64,000 bases of DNA from Microbacterium sufflavum (GCF_023091155.1 NZ_JAHWXK010000001.1:62001-126000), one strand, 5' to 3'; counted from the stretch's first letter, positions 26,349 through 35,637 are shown. Numbers and translations are program-made. The notes: generated by a model not told the origin, from the sequence alone.

Positions 26349-27248
26349 TCACGCAGGAATGGACGTGGAGGCGAGCACGCTGAGCATCAGCGGAGCCACC
26401 CCCAGCAGGAGGAACGCCGGCAGAGTGCAGACGCCGAGCGGCACGAGGAGTCGCGTCGAGAGCACTGCCGCGCGGAGGCGCCCCTGCACGCGCGCTGCAT
26501 GTCGGTCCTGCGCCGCGGAGGCACGCAGCAGCTCGACGGCGGGAACGCCCGCCGTCCGGGACAGCTCCAGTACCCGGCGCACGCTCTCCTCCCCTCCCTG
26601 GTCCACGACCGCCGCATCTGCCACGAGCCGGAGTGCACGGTCGATCGGGGCACCCCCGCGAAGGGCGACCGCGACGAGCTCGGCGGCGATCCCCGGCGTC
26701 CCCGACGCGGGCTGTGCACGGCGGAGCAGCCGTCGCGTCCACACGCGAGCCGCTCCGACCAGCAGCAGCCCGGCGACGGCGCAGGTCGCCCCGGCGGGTG
26801 TGCCGAGGAGCACCCCGATCGTGTCGAAGCCGAGGGCGACGCCGAGGAGCAGTCCCGCGAGGGGCATCCACAGCAGCAGTCGCGCCGTTCCGGCGGGCTC
26901 GGCCAGCGCGACGCGGACATCGTCGGCGGCGGCGGCCGCGTCGCGCAATGACCCGGCGATCGTGCGGAGGACCTCCGCGAGGGGCGCGCCCACGACGGTG
27001 GCGATCTCCCAGGCCGCGGCCAGCTCCCGCCAGCGACCGCCGGCCGCATCGATCGCAGTGACGAGCGGTGTTCCGTCGTCGACGCGCGCGAGGACCGCGA
27101 TCGCATTCGGGTCGCCCGTCCCGGCGAGATGGCGCCACGCCACGAGCGGCCCTGCACCTGCCTGCAGCAGCACGGCCAGCGTCTGCACGGAGTGCGCCAG
27201 GTCGACCTCGTGCGCGGACTGCGTCGCGCGACGCCTCCTGTTTACCAT
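26349..27248 (-). CDS. TadB/TadC-like inner-membrane platform protein (single merged gene)
   Basis: A 299-residue membrane protein with two type II secretion F-like modules: residues about 15-100 (HSVQTLAVLLQAGAGPLVAW) and about 190-270 (AAELVAVALRGGAPIDRALR, then LELSRTAGVPAVELLR). Between and after them are hydrophobic segments (about 115-165, 275-299). In M. tuberculosis TadB and TadC are separate genes; here one gene seems to cover both. It forms the membrane platform on which the ATPase acts. The ATG overlaps the last seven bases of tadA (ATGGTAA). Confidence 0.75.
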   Translation of the reverse strand: MVNRRRRATQSAHEVDLAHSVQTLAVLLQAGAGPLVAWRHLAGTGDPNAIAVLARVDDGTPLVTAIDAAGGRWRELAAAWEIATVVGAPLAEVLRTIAGSLRDAAAAADDVRVALAEPAGTARLLLWMPLAGLLLGVALGFDTIGVLLGTPAGATCAVAGLLLVGAARVWTRRLLRRAQPASGTPGIAAELVAVALRGGAPIDRALRLVADAAVVDQGGEESVRRVLELSRTAGVPAVELLRASAAQDRHAARVQGRLRAAVLSTRLLVPLGVCTLPAFLLLGVAPLMLSVLASTSIPA

Positions 27249-28249
27249 GGTCGGACCTCCTCGATGCCCAGCCGATCGCTCTCCAGCACGAGTCGCCCGA
27301 CGTGGGCGATGCGCCGCGTTCCGTCGGACCCCCGGTGCAGGTGGAGGACGACGGTGAACGCGCTCACGGCCTGACGAGCGAGCGCCACGGGGTCCATTCC
27401 GGCAAGCGCGCCGAGCGCCTCGAGCCGCGCGGGCACGTCCGCGACACCGCTCGCGTGCATCGTGCCGGCGCCACCATCGTGGCCGGTGTTGAGGGCGGTG
27501 AGGAGTTCCCGTACCTCCTCGCCGCGGCACTCGCCGACCACCAGCCGATCGGGGCGCATGCGCAACGACTCGCGGACGAGCCGGGCGAGTCCGATGCCGC
27601 CCGCGCCCTCGAGGTTCGCCTGACGCACCTCGAGGGCGACGTGGTGCGGGTGCCGTGGCCGCAGCTCCGCCACGTCTTCGATCGTCACGATGCGCTCACC
27701 CGGCGGTACCGACGACAGCAGCGCCGACAGCAGCGTCGTCTTCCCCGTACCCGTCCCGCCCGTGATCAAGAGGTTCGCCCGTTCCGCGACGAGCTTGTCG
27801 AGCCAGACGTGCTGCTGCGCATCGATCGTGCCCAGTGCGGCGAGGGCGTCGAGGTCGGCCGCATGGACCCGCGGGATCCGGATGGACAGCGCCGTGCCGG
27901 TCGTGGAGACGGGGGCGAGCACGGCGTGCACCCGCACGCCCGAGCCGAGGCGCACGTCGACGCACGGCGCCTGGTCGTCGAGGTGCCGGCCGCCGAGCGC
28001 GACGAGCGCGACCGCGAGGTCGCGTACCTCCCGCTCGGTCGCTCGCCACGACGGAACGGGCTGCGCGCCGCTGCCGCGGTCGAGGAAGAGTCCGTCTGCC
28101 CCGTTGACGAAGACGTCGGTGACGGTGTCGTCCACATGGGGGGCCAGCGGCGCGAATGCGGGTTCCGCGAGGAGCACGGCATGGGGAGGGGCGGTAGCCG
28201 CATCCCCCGCTGCCGCGTCTTTCGACCGGATGACGAATCGTTCAGGCAT
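27242..28249 (-). CDS. tadA: TadA/CpaF-family pilus assembly ATPase
   Basis: Cytoplasmic hexameric ATPase that powers Flp pilus assembly, 335 residues. Walker A is GGTGTGKT (164-171); the Asp box IVTIEDVAELRP, the Walker B region RPDRLVVGECRGEEV and the His box LNTGHDGGAGTMHA are all there, so it should be active. It starts the operon tadA-tadBC-pilin-tadE-tadE2, read from a leaderless promoter (TACTCT). No CpaE/Ssd gene precedes it; the divergent gene is acs. Confidence 0.9.
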   Translation of the reverse strand: MPERFVIRSKDAAAGDAATAPPHAVLLAEPAFAPLAPHVDDTVTDVFVNGADGLFLDRGSGAQPVPSWRATEREVRDLAVALVALGGRHLDDQAPCVDVRLGSGVRVHAVLAPVSTTGTALSIRIPRVHAADLDALAALGTIDAQQHVWLDKLVAERANLLITGGTGTGKTTLLSALLSSVPPGERIVTIEDVAELRPRHPHHVALEVRQANLEGAGGIGLARLVRESLRMRPDRLVVGECRGEEVRELLTALNTGHDGGAGTMHASGVADVPARLEALGALAGMDPVALARQAVSAFTVVLHLHRGSDGTRRIAHVGRLVLESDRLGIEEVRPW

Positions 28250-28261
28250 GCGGCGAGAGTA
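28250..28261 (-). promoter_or_regulatory. Leaderless -10 element of the tad operon
   Basis: On the minus strand TACTCT, six bases, then the ATG of tadA. Confidence 0.6.
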
Positions 28262-28666
28262 GGCACGGCGGGCGAGGCGTGCCGCCGCAGGGCGACTCCG
28301 GCATCGGCGTCTGTGCACAAGGCCTCGGACCGGCTGCCCGTGGAGAACTCGGGGCCGCGGGTCGACAACGGAGAGGACCCGGGCAGAGGGAGCGCTCCCA
28401 AAGAGATGGGCGGCATCTCACGGGGGGAATGAGATGCCGCCCACGGCGCCGCGCGATCGGGGGAATCGGGCGCGCCAAGGCCGGAATGAGATTTCGGCTG
28501 TCGTCGAGTGTACGCAAGGCGACCGTCCTGACAAAACCGGCGCCACTACCGACTTTCGGCAGTACTCGAGGGCGTGGCACGCCGATAGATTCGCCCTGAC
28601 CTGGTCGCGCCTCCCCCCGTGCGACCACGCCTGCATGACCCGTATGCCGCAAAGGAGCGCCTGCCG
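28262..28666. other. 405-bp intergenic region between tadA and acs
   Basis: No convincing gene. It holds two hairpins that share the decamer GGAATGAGAT: one with a 13-bp stem at 28408-28442 and one of 8 bp at 28480-28498. A possible acs -10, TAGATT, lies at 28587-28592 and AAAGGAG at 28651-28657 is the acs ribosome binding site. Small open frames in both directions lack start signals and family features. Confidence 0.5.
28408..28442. terminator. Perfect 13-bp hairpin upstream of acs
   Basis: GGGCGGCATCTCA (28408-28420) pairs with TGAGATGCCGCCC (28430-28442) across a nine-base G-rich loop. No T tract on either strand, so termination is uncertain; it may be an operator or leader structure. Confidence 0.5.
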
Positions 28667-30634
28667 ATGAGCAGCCAGATCGACCACCTTCTCGACGAGA
28701 CCCGGAGATTCCCGCCATCGGAGGAGTTCGCGGCGCAGTCCGTCGCGTCACAGGAACTGTACGAGCGCGCCGCGGCGGATCGGGAAGGCTTCTGGGCCGA
28801 GCAGTCGCGCGATCTCATCCACTGGCACACGCCGTTCACCCAGGTCCTCGACTGGAACAACCCGCCCTTCGCCAAGTGGTTCGACGACGGCGAGCTCAAC
28901 GTCGCCTACAACTGCCTGGACCGTCATGTCGAGGCCGGCAACGGCGACCGCGTCGCCCTGCACTGGGAGGGCGAGCCCGGCGACAGTCGTCGCATCACGT
29001 ACGCCGAGCTGACCGAGGAGGTCAAGCGCGTCGCGAACGTGCTGGAGGGACTCGGCGTCGGTCATGGCGATCGCGTCGCCATCTACCTGCCGATGATCCC
29101 CGAGGCGATCGCCGCGATGCTCGCGGTCGCACGTGTCGGCGCCATCCACTCCGTCGTGTTCGGCGGATTCAGTGCCGACAGCCTCCGCTCCCGCATCGAC
29201 GACGCCGGAGCCAAGCTCGTCATCACGGCCGACGGCGGCTACCGCAAGGGCCGCGTCTCGGCGCTCAAGCCCGCCGTGGACCAGGCTCTGGCCGACCGCG
29301 GCGACGGCGAGCAGCAGACCGTCGAGCACGTCCTCGTCGTTCGTCGTGGCGAGAACGAGGTGGACTGGACGGACGGGCGCGACATCTGGTGGCACGACGT
29401 CGTCCCGGCGGCCTCCGCCGAGCACACGGCTCAGGCCTTCCCCGCCGAGAACCCGCTCTTCATCCTCTACACCTCCGGCACCACGGGGAAGCCGAAGGGC
29501 ATCCTGCACACCTCCGGTGGCTACCTCACGCAGGCCGCGTACTCCCACAAGTACGTGTTCGACCTCAAGCCCGAGACCGACGTGTACTGGTGCACCGCCG
29601 ACATCGGGTGGATCACGGGCCACAGCTATGTGACGTACGGCCCGCTGGCCAACGGTGCCACCCAGGTGCTGTACGAAGGCACGCCCGACACGCCGCACCC
29701 CGGACGCTGGTGGGAGATCATCGAGAAGTACAAGGTCTCCATCTTCTACACGGCCCCGACGGCGATCCGGTCGTTCATGAAGGTCGGCCGCAGCGTCCCG
29801 CAGAAGTTCGACCTGTCGTCGCTGCGAGTGCTCGGATCGGTCGGCGAACCCATCAACCCCGAGGCGTGGATGTGGTACCGCGAGGTCATCGGCGCGGGCA
29901 AGACCCCGATCGTCGACACGTGGTGGCAGACCGAGACGGGCGCCATCATGGTGTCGGCGCTCCCCGGCGTCACCGCCACGAAGCCCGGCTCGGCGCAGGT
30001 CCCCCTCCCCGGGATCACCCTCGACGTGGTGGACGAGCAGGGCGTCGAGGTCGGCAACGGCAACGGCGGACTGCTCGTGATCACCGAGCCGTGGCCGAGC
30101 ATGCTGCGCGGCATCTGGGGCGACCCGGAACGCTTCCGCGAGACGTACTGGGAGAAGTTCGAGAAGCAGGGCTACTACTTCGCGGGTGACGGTGCACGGC
30201 TCGACGAGGACGGCGACCTCTGGCTGCTCGGCCGCGTCGACGACGTCATGAACGTGTCGGGCCACCGGCTGTCGACGGCGGAGATCGAGTCCTCGCTCGT
30301 GGCGCACGAGGCCACCGCGGAGGCCGCGGTGGTCGGGGCGTCCGACGAGACCACGGGCCAGGCGGTGGTGGCGTTCGTCATCATCAAGGAGAGCTATCTC
30401 GCCGCCCACGACCCGGCGGGGCTCGCGCAGCAGCTCCGGCTCTGGGTCGGCGAACAGATCGGTGCCATCGCGCGCCCTCGAGACGTGTACATCGTCGGGG
30501 AGCTGCCCAAGACCCGCTCGGGCAAGATCATGCGGCGTCTGCTGCGCGATGTGGCCGAGGGCCGCGAGGTCGGCGACACGACGACCCTGGCCGACACCGC
30601 GGTCATGAGCATCATCTCCGCGCAGGTGAAGTAG
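28667..30634 (+). CDS. acs: Acetyl-CoA synthetase (AMP-forming)
   Basis: Activates acetate to acetyl-CoA using ATP, allowing growth on low acetate. The 655-residue protein is of typical length. The adenylate-forming motifs YTSGTTGKPKG (about residue 265), WWQTETG and the C-terminal PKTRSGKIMRR are intact; the last contains the lysine whose acetylation switches the enzyme off in other bacteria. The ATG at 28667 follows AAAGGAG. Together with ackA-pta elsewhere in the window the cell has both acetate routes. A terminator follows directly. Confidence 0.96.
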   Translation: MSSQIDHLLDETRRFPPSEEFAAQSVASQELYERAAADREGFWAEQSRDLIHWHTPFTQVLDWNNPPFAKWFDDGELNVAYNCLDRHVEAGNGDRVALHWEGEPGDSRRITYAELTEEVKRVANVLEGLGVGHGDRVAIYLPMIPEAIAAMLAVARVGAIHSVVFGGFSADSLRSRIDDAGAKLVITADGGYRKGRVSALKPAVDQALADRGDGEQQTVEHVLVVRRGENEVDWTDGRDIWWHDVVPAASAEHTAQAFPAENPLFILYTSGTTGKPKGILHTSGGYLTQAAYSHKYVFDLKPETDVYWCTADIGWITGHSYVTYGPLANGATQVLYEGTPDTPHPGRWWEIIEKYKVSIFYTAPTAIRSFMKVGRSVPQKFDLSSLRVLGSVGEPINPEAWMWYREVIGAGKTPIVDTWWQTETGAIMVSALPGVTATKPGSAQVPLPGITLDVVDEQGVEVGNGNGGLLVITEPWPSMLRGIWGDPERFRETYWEKFEKQGYYFAGDGARLDEDGDLWLLGRVDDVMNVSGHRLSTAEIESSLVAHEATAEAAVVGASDETTGQAVVAFVIIKESYLAAHDPAGLAQQLRLWVGEQIGAIARPRDVYIVGELPKTRSGKIMRRLLRDVAEGREVGDTTTLADTAVMSIISAQVK

Positions 30635-30645
30635 CCCGTAGACGA

Positions 30646-30677
30646 CGAACGCCCCCTCCCGTCGGAGGGGGCGTTCG
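30646..30677. terminator. Terminator between acs and ridA
   Basis: A 14-bp perfect stem (30646-30659 with 30664-30677) around CGTC, between the convergent acs and ridA. Confidence 0.85.
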
Positions 30678-30687
30678 CGTGTCGGGG

Positions 30688-31146
30688 TCAGGCGAGGCGG
30701 AACGTCACCTCGACCTCGACCGGGCTGCCGAGCGGGAGCTCGGCGACGCCGACGGCCGCGCGCGCGTGACGGCCCTCGTCACCGAAGATCTCACCGAGCA
30801 CCTCGCTCGCGCCGTTGATGACGCCGGGCTGGCCGGTGAAGCCCTCGGCTGAACCGACGAAGCCGCCCACCCGCACGACACCGGCGATGCGGTCGACCCC
30901 GCCCGCGACGTCGGCGGCCGCGGCCAGCGCGTTGAGGGCACACGTCCGCGCGAAGGCCTTGGCGTCCTCCGCGGAGACCTCAGCGCCGACCTTGCCCACC
31001 GCGGGCAGGGCGCCGTCGACGAACGGGAGCTGGCCGGATGTGTAGATGAGCCCGCCGTGGGCGACCGCCGGGACATAGGCGGCGACGGGAGCGGCGACGG
31101 CGGGGAGCTCGATGCCGAGCTCGGCGAGGCGCGTGGAGACGCTCAT
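30688..31146 (-). CDS. RidA family protein
   Basis: A 152-residue member of the YjgF/YER057c/UK114 family. RidA proteins hydrolyse reactive enamine/imine intermediates made by PLP enzymes; this longer subgroup has not been tied to one substrate. Motifs seen are YTSGQLPF, a variable centre, and the ending GSPVEVEVTFRLA. The Arg that binds the carboxylate in RidA is not obvious at its usual place (RAAVGVAELPLG), so activity is unsure. The ATG overlaps the DUF4177 stop (ATGA). Mycobacteria have the same RidA gene beside ponA2. Confidence 0.85.
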   Translation of the reverse strand: MSVSTRLAELGIELPAVAAPVAAYVPAVAHGGLIYTSGQLPFVDGALPAVGKVGAEVSAEDAKAFARTCALNALAAAADVAGGVDRIAGVVRVGGFVGSAEGFTGQPGVINGASEVLGEIFGDEGRHARAAVGVAELPLGSPVEVEVTFRLA

Positions 31147-31367
31147 GCCTGACCCCCCTCGAACTGACGCGCGGCTTCGGCGGCGGCGGCGAGGCCCGCG
31201 TTCGCGGAGCCGTCGGTGGTCACCGGGCGCTTGAAGTACGCCACGAGGCCGCCTTCCGGTCCCTGCACCACCTGGACGAGCTCCCAGCCCTGCTTGCCCC
31301 AGTTGTTGAGGATCGCGGCGGTGTTGTGGATCAGCAGCGGCGTGGTCAGGTACTCCCACGTGGTCAT
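31143..31367 (-). CDS. DUF4177 small protein
   Basis: A 74-residue soluble protein starting MTTWEYLTTPLLIHNTAAIL with the WGKQGWELVQVV core that marks DUF4177. The C-terminus is Ala-rich. Function unknown. AGGAG lies five bases before the ATG. It is the first gene of a two-gene unit with ridA and is divergent from the penicillin-binding protein gene; the same order occurs beside ponA2 in mycobacteria. Confidence 0.85.
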   Translation of the reverse strand: MTTWEYLTTPLLIHNTAAILNNWGKQGWELVQVVQGPEGGLVAYFKRPVTTDGSANAGLAAAAEAARQFEGGQA

Positions 31368-31441
31368 GGCTCTCCTGTCGATCGGGACGCGAACAGGCCG
31401 AGCGGGCGTGTTCGTCAGAGGGTGTATTCAGGGAACTCCCC

Positions 31442-31454
31442 TACGATCAAGCGT
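31442..31454 (+). promoter_or_regulatory. Leaderless -10 element of the PBP gene
   Basis: TACGAT at 31442-31447, seven bases, then ATG; no ribosome binding site in between. Confidence 0.55.
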
Positions 31455-34028
31455 ATGCCCCACAAGAATCGCACGGTGAAGGGCGTGCTCGGCGGTCTCG
31501 TCGGGCTCGTCGGACTGAGCGCCGTCGCCGGTCTGCTCGTCACCGCCAGCGTCACCCCCGTCCTCGCGATGACGGGAGTCGCCGGCACCACGGCACTGAC
31601 GCTCTTCGACAAGCTCCCCGAGAACCTCAGCCCCGGCACGCCGATGGAGCAGTCGACGATCTACGCCACCCAGCCCGACGGCACGCCGGTCGCCCTCGCG
31701 TCGTTCTATGAGCAGAACCGCGTCCCCGTCACGTACGAGCAGATCAGCCCGGTGCTCTACGACGCGATCCTCTCCAGTGAGGACAAGAGCTTCTACAGCC
31801 ACGGCGGAGTGAATCTGGGCGCCACCATGAAGGCGCTGATCGACAACGTCCGCGGCACATCCAGCCGCGGCGCCTCGACCATCAGCCAGCAGTTCGTGAA
31901 GAACGTGCTGATCCAGCAGTGCGAGCAGGACGTGGACACCACGTCGGACACGTACTCCGAGGAGCTCCAGCAGTGCTGGCTGGACGCGACGAACGCGGTC
32001 GGCAGCAAGGGCATCGAGCGCAAGCTGCAGGAGATGCGCTACGCGATCCAGATCGAGAAGGACTTCTCGAAGAACGACATCCTGCTGGGCTACCTGAACA
32101 TCGCGAACTTCGGTGGCACGGTCTACGGCATCGAGGCCGCCGCCCGGTACTACTTCTCCACGACGGCGATGAACCTGACGGTCGCGCAGGCCGCGACGCT
32201 CGCCGGCATCGTGCAGAACCCCAACACGTACCGGATCGACAAGCCGGTGGAGGGCACGTACACCGACGATGCTCAGGTCGGACACAACAACGCCGCCGAC
32301 GGCTACGCGGACACCCTCAAGCGCCGCGACTACGTGCTCTACCGCATGCTCGACGACGGCAAGATCACCCAGGCCCAGTACGACGAGGCGAAGGCCTCCC
32401 CGATCGTTCCTGCGATCAACCCGCCGACGCAGGGCTGTGCGGCCGCCGGCACGAACGCCTACTTCTGCCAGTACGTGCGCTCGATCGTCCTGAACGACGA
32501 GGCGTTCGGCGCCACGCCGCAGGAGCGGCGCGACCTGCTGCGCCGCGGCGGTCTGAAGATCTTCACGTCGCTGGACTACCGCATCCAGAACCCGGCGGCG
32601 CAGGAGATGGCCGACATCGTCCCGGCCAACTACGACGGCATGCACTTCGGTGCCGCGGGTGTGTCCATCGAGGTGGGCACCGGCCGGATCCTCTCGATGA
32701 CCCAGAACACGATGTTCACCGAGACCCCGACCACCGATCCCGCCTACACCTCTCTCGTGTTCGCGGGCGACCGCAAGCACGGAGACTCCAACGGCTTCCA
32801 GGTGGGCTCGACCTACAAGCTGTTCACGCTGATCGACTGGCTCGAGAAGGGTCATTCGGTGCGCGAGACCCTGAACGGCCGCGTGCAGACCAACATGAAG
32901 TTCACCGCGGCCTCGTGCGGTGGGGGCACCATGGTCGCGAACACCAAGGAGATCGGCAACTTCGGCGGCGGCGGCGGCTCGACCGACACCGTGCTGAACT
33001 TCACGAAGAACTCGCTCAACAGCGGGTACTTCGCGATGGCCTCCAAGCTCGACCTCTGCGACATCAACAAGGTGGCCGACCGCCTGGGCGTCACGCTGGC
33101 CAACGGCGGCAAGACCACCGATGAGAACGTGCCGTACGACGTGCTCGGCGCGAAGAACATCTCGCCCATCGCGATGGCCAACGCCTACGCCACGGTCGCG
33201 AGCGGCGGCACCTACTGCACGCCGCGGGCGATCGACCGCGTGATCGGTCCGGACGGCAAGGACCGTGAGCTGCCCGCGTCGTCGTGCACCCCCGGCGTGA
33301 TCTCTCCCGAGGTCGCAGCCACGGCCGCCTACGCGCTGCAAACCGTCATGGGCGGCGGCGGCACCGGCTCGCGGGCGAACCCGGGCGACGGCACCCCGCT
33401 GATCGGCAAGACCGGAACGCACAACACGTGGTCGACCATGATGATCGAGTCGAGCACGAAGGTCGCGACGGCCGTGTGGGCGGGACGCTGGCAGGGCCAG
33501 GAGAACATCTACCGGAAGAGCTACGGTCGCTGGAACCTCAACGACATGCGCTACCCGCTGGCCCGCGCCGCGCAGGCGGCCGCGAACGAGGCCTACGGCG
33601 GCGACCGCTTCCCCCAGCCGGACAACAACCTGATCCGTCAGGAGCTCAAGGCCGTTCCGAGCGTGGTCGGCATGTCGCAGGACCAGGCGCGCTCGACCCT
33701 CGAGAACGCGGGCTTCCAGGTGGCGATCGGCGGAGAGGTGGACAGCGACCTCGCGGCCGGCCTCGTCGCGGCACAGGACCCGACGGGCGAGGCTGCGACG
33801 GCTGCCACCGTGACCCTCTCGATCAGCAACGGCCGTGGTGCCGTGGTGCCGTCGAACATCGTCGGGATGTCGCGAGACCAGGCGGACGCCGCACTCAAGG
33901 CGGCTCGAGTCGCGTCCTACGAGTTCGACAATTCGTGCAACCCGCCGGGGTCTGCGGTCGCGGTGACCAATCCGGCGCCGGGCACTCCTGTCAACAGCAG
34001 CACCACCGTGGTCGTGACGTGCCAGTAG
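31455..34028 (+). CDS. Bifunctional class A penicillin-binding protein with PASTA domains (PonA2-like)
   Basis: Polymerises and cross-links peptidoglycan at the outer face of the membrane. The 857-residue protein has a membrane anchor (about 8-45), a GT51 transglycosylase domain (about 75-300) with EDKSFYSHGGV and RGASTISQQFVKN, and a transpeptidase domain with Ser452 in STYK, SLN in KNSLNSGYF and Lys652 in KTGT. Two PASTA domains fill the C-terminus from about residue 735 (VPSVVGMSQDQARSTL and VPSNIVGMSRDQADAAL). This matches mycobacterial PonA2 in domains and in its neighbour, a metallophosphoesterase. Confidence 0.94.
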   Translation: MPHKNRTVKGVLGGLVGLVGLSAVAGLLVTASVTPVLAMTGVAGTTALTLFDKLPENLSPGTPMEQSTIYATQPDGTPVALASFYEQNRVPVTYEQISPVLYDAILSSEDKSFYSHGGVNLGATMKALIDNVRGTSSRGASTISQQFVKNVLIQQCEQDVDTTSDTYSEELQQCWLDATNAVGSKGIERKLQEMRYAIQIEKDFSKNDILLGYLNIANFGGTVYGIEAAARYYFSTTAMNLTVAQAATLAGIVQNPNTYRIDKPVEGTYTDDAQVGHNNAADGYADTLKRRDYVLYRMLDDGKITQAQYDEAKASPIVPAINPPTQGCAAAGTNAYFCQYVRSIVLNDEAFGATPQERRDLLRRGGLKIFTSLDYRIQNPAAQEMADIVPANYDGMHFGAAGVSIEVGTGRILSMTQNTMFTETPTTDPAYTSLVFAGDRKHGDSNGFQVGSTYKLFTLIDWLEKGHSVRETLNGRVQTNMKFTAASCGGGTMVANTKEIGNFGGGGGSTDTVLNFTKNSLNSGYFAMASKLDLCDINKVADRLGVTLANGGKTTDENVPYDVLGAKNISPIAMANAYATVASGGTYCTPRAIDRVIGPDGKDRELPASSCTPGVISPEVAATAAYALQTVMGGGGTGSRANPGDGTPLIGKTGTHNTWSTMMIESSTKVATAVWAGRWQGQENIYRKSYGRWNLNDMRYPLARAAQAAANEAYGGDRFPQPDNNLIRQELKAVPSVVGMSQDQARSTLENAGFQVAIGGEVDSDLAAGLVAAQDPTGEAATAATVTLSISNGRGAVVPSNIVGMSRDQADAALKAARVASYEFDNSCNPPGSAVAVTNPAPGTPVNSSTTVVVTCQ

Positions 34029-34960
34029 GTTCGTCGCGCTCGGCTCATCCGGCCCTCATCGCGCTCGGCGCGGTGGGGGCCGTGGGCGCCGCCGCCGCGG
34101 TGTGGGGCGTGGGCATCGAACGTTACCTCTTCACCGTGCGCGAGGTGTCCGCCTCGGCGTTCGCCCCCGGCACCCCTCCCCTGCGCATCCTGCACGTGTC
34201 CGATGCGCACATGGCCCCGTGGCAGCACCGCAAGCAGGACTGGCTCGCGTCGCTCGCGCAGCTGCGGCCCGACCTGATCGTGAACACCGGCGACAACCTG
34301 GGTCACGAGCGCGGACTCGAGGGGATCCGCCGCGCGTTCGCCCCGTTCGCCGGCATCCCCGGGGTCTTCGTGCACGGCTCGAACGACGTGAACGGCCCCG
34401 CGCCGCGCAATCCGCTGCGCTACTTCTCCGGACCCTCGCGGCGCCACCGCGAGCCGACCGTGCTCGACACGGAGTCGATGGACCGCTTCTTCACGGACGA
34501 GCTCGGCTGGACCGACCTCAACAATCGCGCGGCGCGACTGACCCTGCGTGGCACCGCCGTCGACCTGTTCGGCGTGGACGACGCACACCGCGACTGGGAC
34601 CGCCTCGACGCGCTCCCCTCGGCCATCGAGGGCCTGGGCCCGCGCGAGCCCGGAACGGCGGTGCTGGGCGTCACGCACGCGCCGTATCAGCGCGTGCTCA
34701 ACGGTTTCGTCGACCTCGGCGCCGACGCCATCCTCGGCGGTCACACGCACGGTGGGCAGGTCTGCCTCCCCGGCTACGGCGCGCTCGTGGCGAACTGCGA
34801 CATCCCGCTGAAGCAGGCCAAGGGACTCAGCACCTGGACGCACGACGGCCGCAGCGTCCCGCTGAACGTGAGCGTCGGCTGCGGGCACTCGATCTACGCG
34901 CCCGTGCGTTTCGCGTGCCGCCCGGAGGCGACGCTGCTCACGCTGATCCCCCACGCGTGA
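34019..34960 (+). CDS. Membrane-anchored calcineurin-like metallophosphoesterase
   Basis: A 313-residue protein with an N-terminal hydrophobic segment (about 10-32). The metal-site motifs are in order: [23 protein letters not shown] (Asn-Asp instead of Asn-His), VTHAPY and GGHTHGGQ. The family includes lipid A-type and nucleotide phosphoesterases; the substrate is unknown. The GTG start lies inside the last 10 bp of the PBP gene, giving tight coupling; the same pair occurs in mycobacteria (Rv3682-Rv3683), so a role in the cell envelope is likely. Confidence 0.85.
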   Translation: MPVGSSRSAHPALIALGAVGAVGAAAAVWGVGIERYLFTVREVSASAFAPGTPPLRILHVSDAHMAPWQHRKQDWLASLAQLRPDLIVNTGDNLGHERGLEGIRRAFAPFAGIPGVFVHGSNDVNGPAPRNPLRYFSGPSRRHREPTVLDTESMDRFFTDELGWTDLNNRAARLTLRGTAVDLFGVDDAHRDWDRLDALPSAIEGLGPREPGTAVLGVTHAPYQRVLNGFVDLGADAILGGHTHGGQVCLPGYGALVANCDIPLKQAKGLSTWTHDGRSVPLNVSVGCGHSIYAPVRFACRPEATLLTLIPHA

Positions 34961-34972
34961 TCACCGCCCCGA

Positions 34973-35002
34973 TTGGGCGCTCAGGGGATTTCCCTGTAGA
35001 CT
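34973..35002 (+). promoter_or_regulatory. Promoter of tRNA-Pro
   Basis: TTGGGC (34973-34978), an 18-bp spacer and TAGACT (34997-35002), ending 14 bases before the mature tRNA. Confidence 0.55.
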
Positions 35003-35016
35003 CGGAGGGTTGCAAA

Positions 35017-35094
<78 letters not shown>

Positions 35095-35102
35095 TGACAC
35101 CG

Positions 35103-35128
35103 GAAGGCCGCCCCCACGGGCGGCCTTC
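35103..35128 (+). terminator. Terminator of tRNA-Pro
   Basis: An 11-bp perfect stem (35103-35113 with 35118-35128) around CCAC, followed by TCTGT. Confidence 0.8.
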
Positions 35129-35160
35129 TCTGTATCGGAGAGCGTGCGAAAGGGGACCGC

Positions 35161-35637
35161 ATGGGGACGCTCCTGCCTCCGCCGCGTCGCGCCACCCGCA
35201 TCTGGGCGCTCGCCCTCGGCGTCCCGTTCCTCGCGGGGCTCGCCCTGCTCACGCTCACGCCGTCCCGGGTCGAGCATGCGGTCCCGAATCTGCTCGACGT
35301 GATCGTGTCGCTCACCCACCGGCTCGGCTGGACCGCACTGACGTTCACGCGGCTGGAAGTTCTGTCGAACATCGCGGTCTTCGTGCCCCTCGGCGTCCTC
35401 GCGTTCCTGCTCCTCCCCCGCCGTGTGTGGCCGCTGTCGCTGCTGGTCGGACCGGCACTTTCTCTCGCGATCGAGACCGCGCAGCACCTCGCCCTGCCCC
35501 ACCGCGATGCGACGATGAACGACGTGCTGGCCAACTCCACCGGGGCCACCTTGGGCGTGGCCCTCGCCCTCCTGTGCACGCTGCTCGCAGCTCCACGCTC
35601 TTCACGGCTGCGACCTCCTAGGCTGGAGGCATCATGA
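35161..35637 (+). CDS. VanZ-like membrane protein
   Basis: A 158-residue protein with about four hydrophobic segments. The VanZ hallmarks are present: LTLTPSR after the first helix, LEVLSNIAVFVPLGVLAF, and the acidic/His helix SLAIETAQHLALPHRDATMNDVLANSTGA. VanZ proteins are linked to teicoplanin resistance in enterococci, but most actinobacterial members have no proven role. AAAGGGG precedes the ATG. The next gene overlaps by ATGA. Confidence 0.85.
   Translation: MGTLLPPPRRATRIWALALGVPFLAGLALLTLTPSRVEHAVPNLLDVIVSLTHRLGWTALTFTRLEVLSNIAVFVPLGVLAFLLLPRRVWPLSLLVGPALSLAIETAQHLALPHRDATMNDVLANSTGATLGVALALLCTLLAAPRSSRLRPPRLEAS

Noticed and set aside
28308..28320. DnaA-box-like TGTGCACAA upstream of acs
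   Set aside because: A single imperfect copy with no cluster and no dnaA or dnaN nearby; not an origin.
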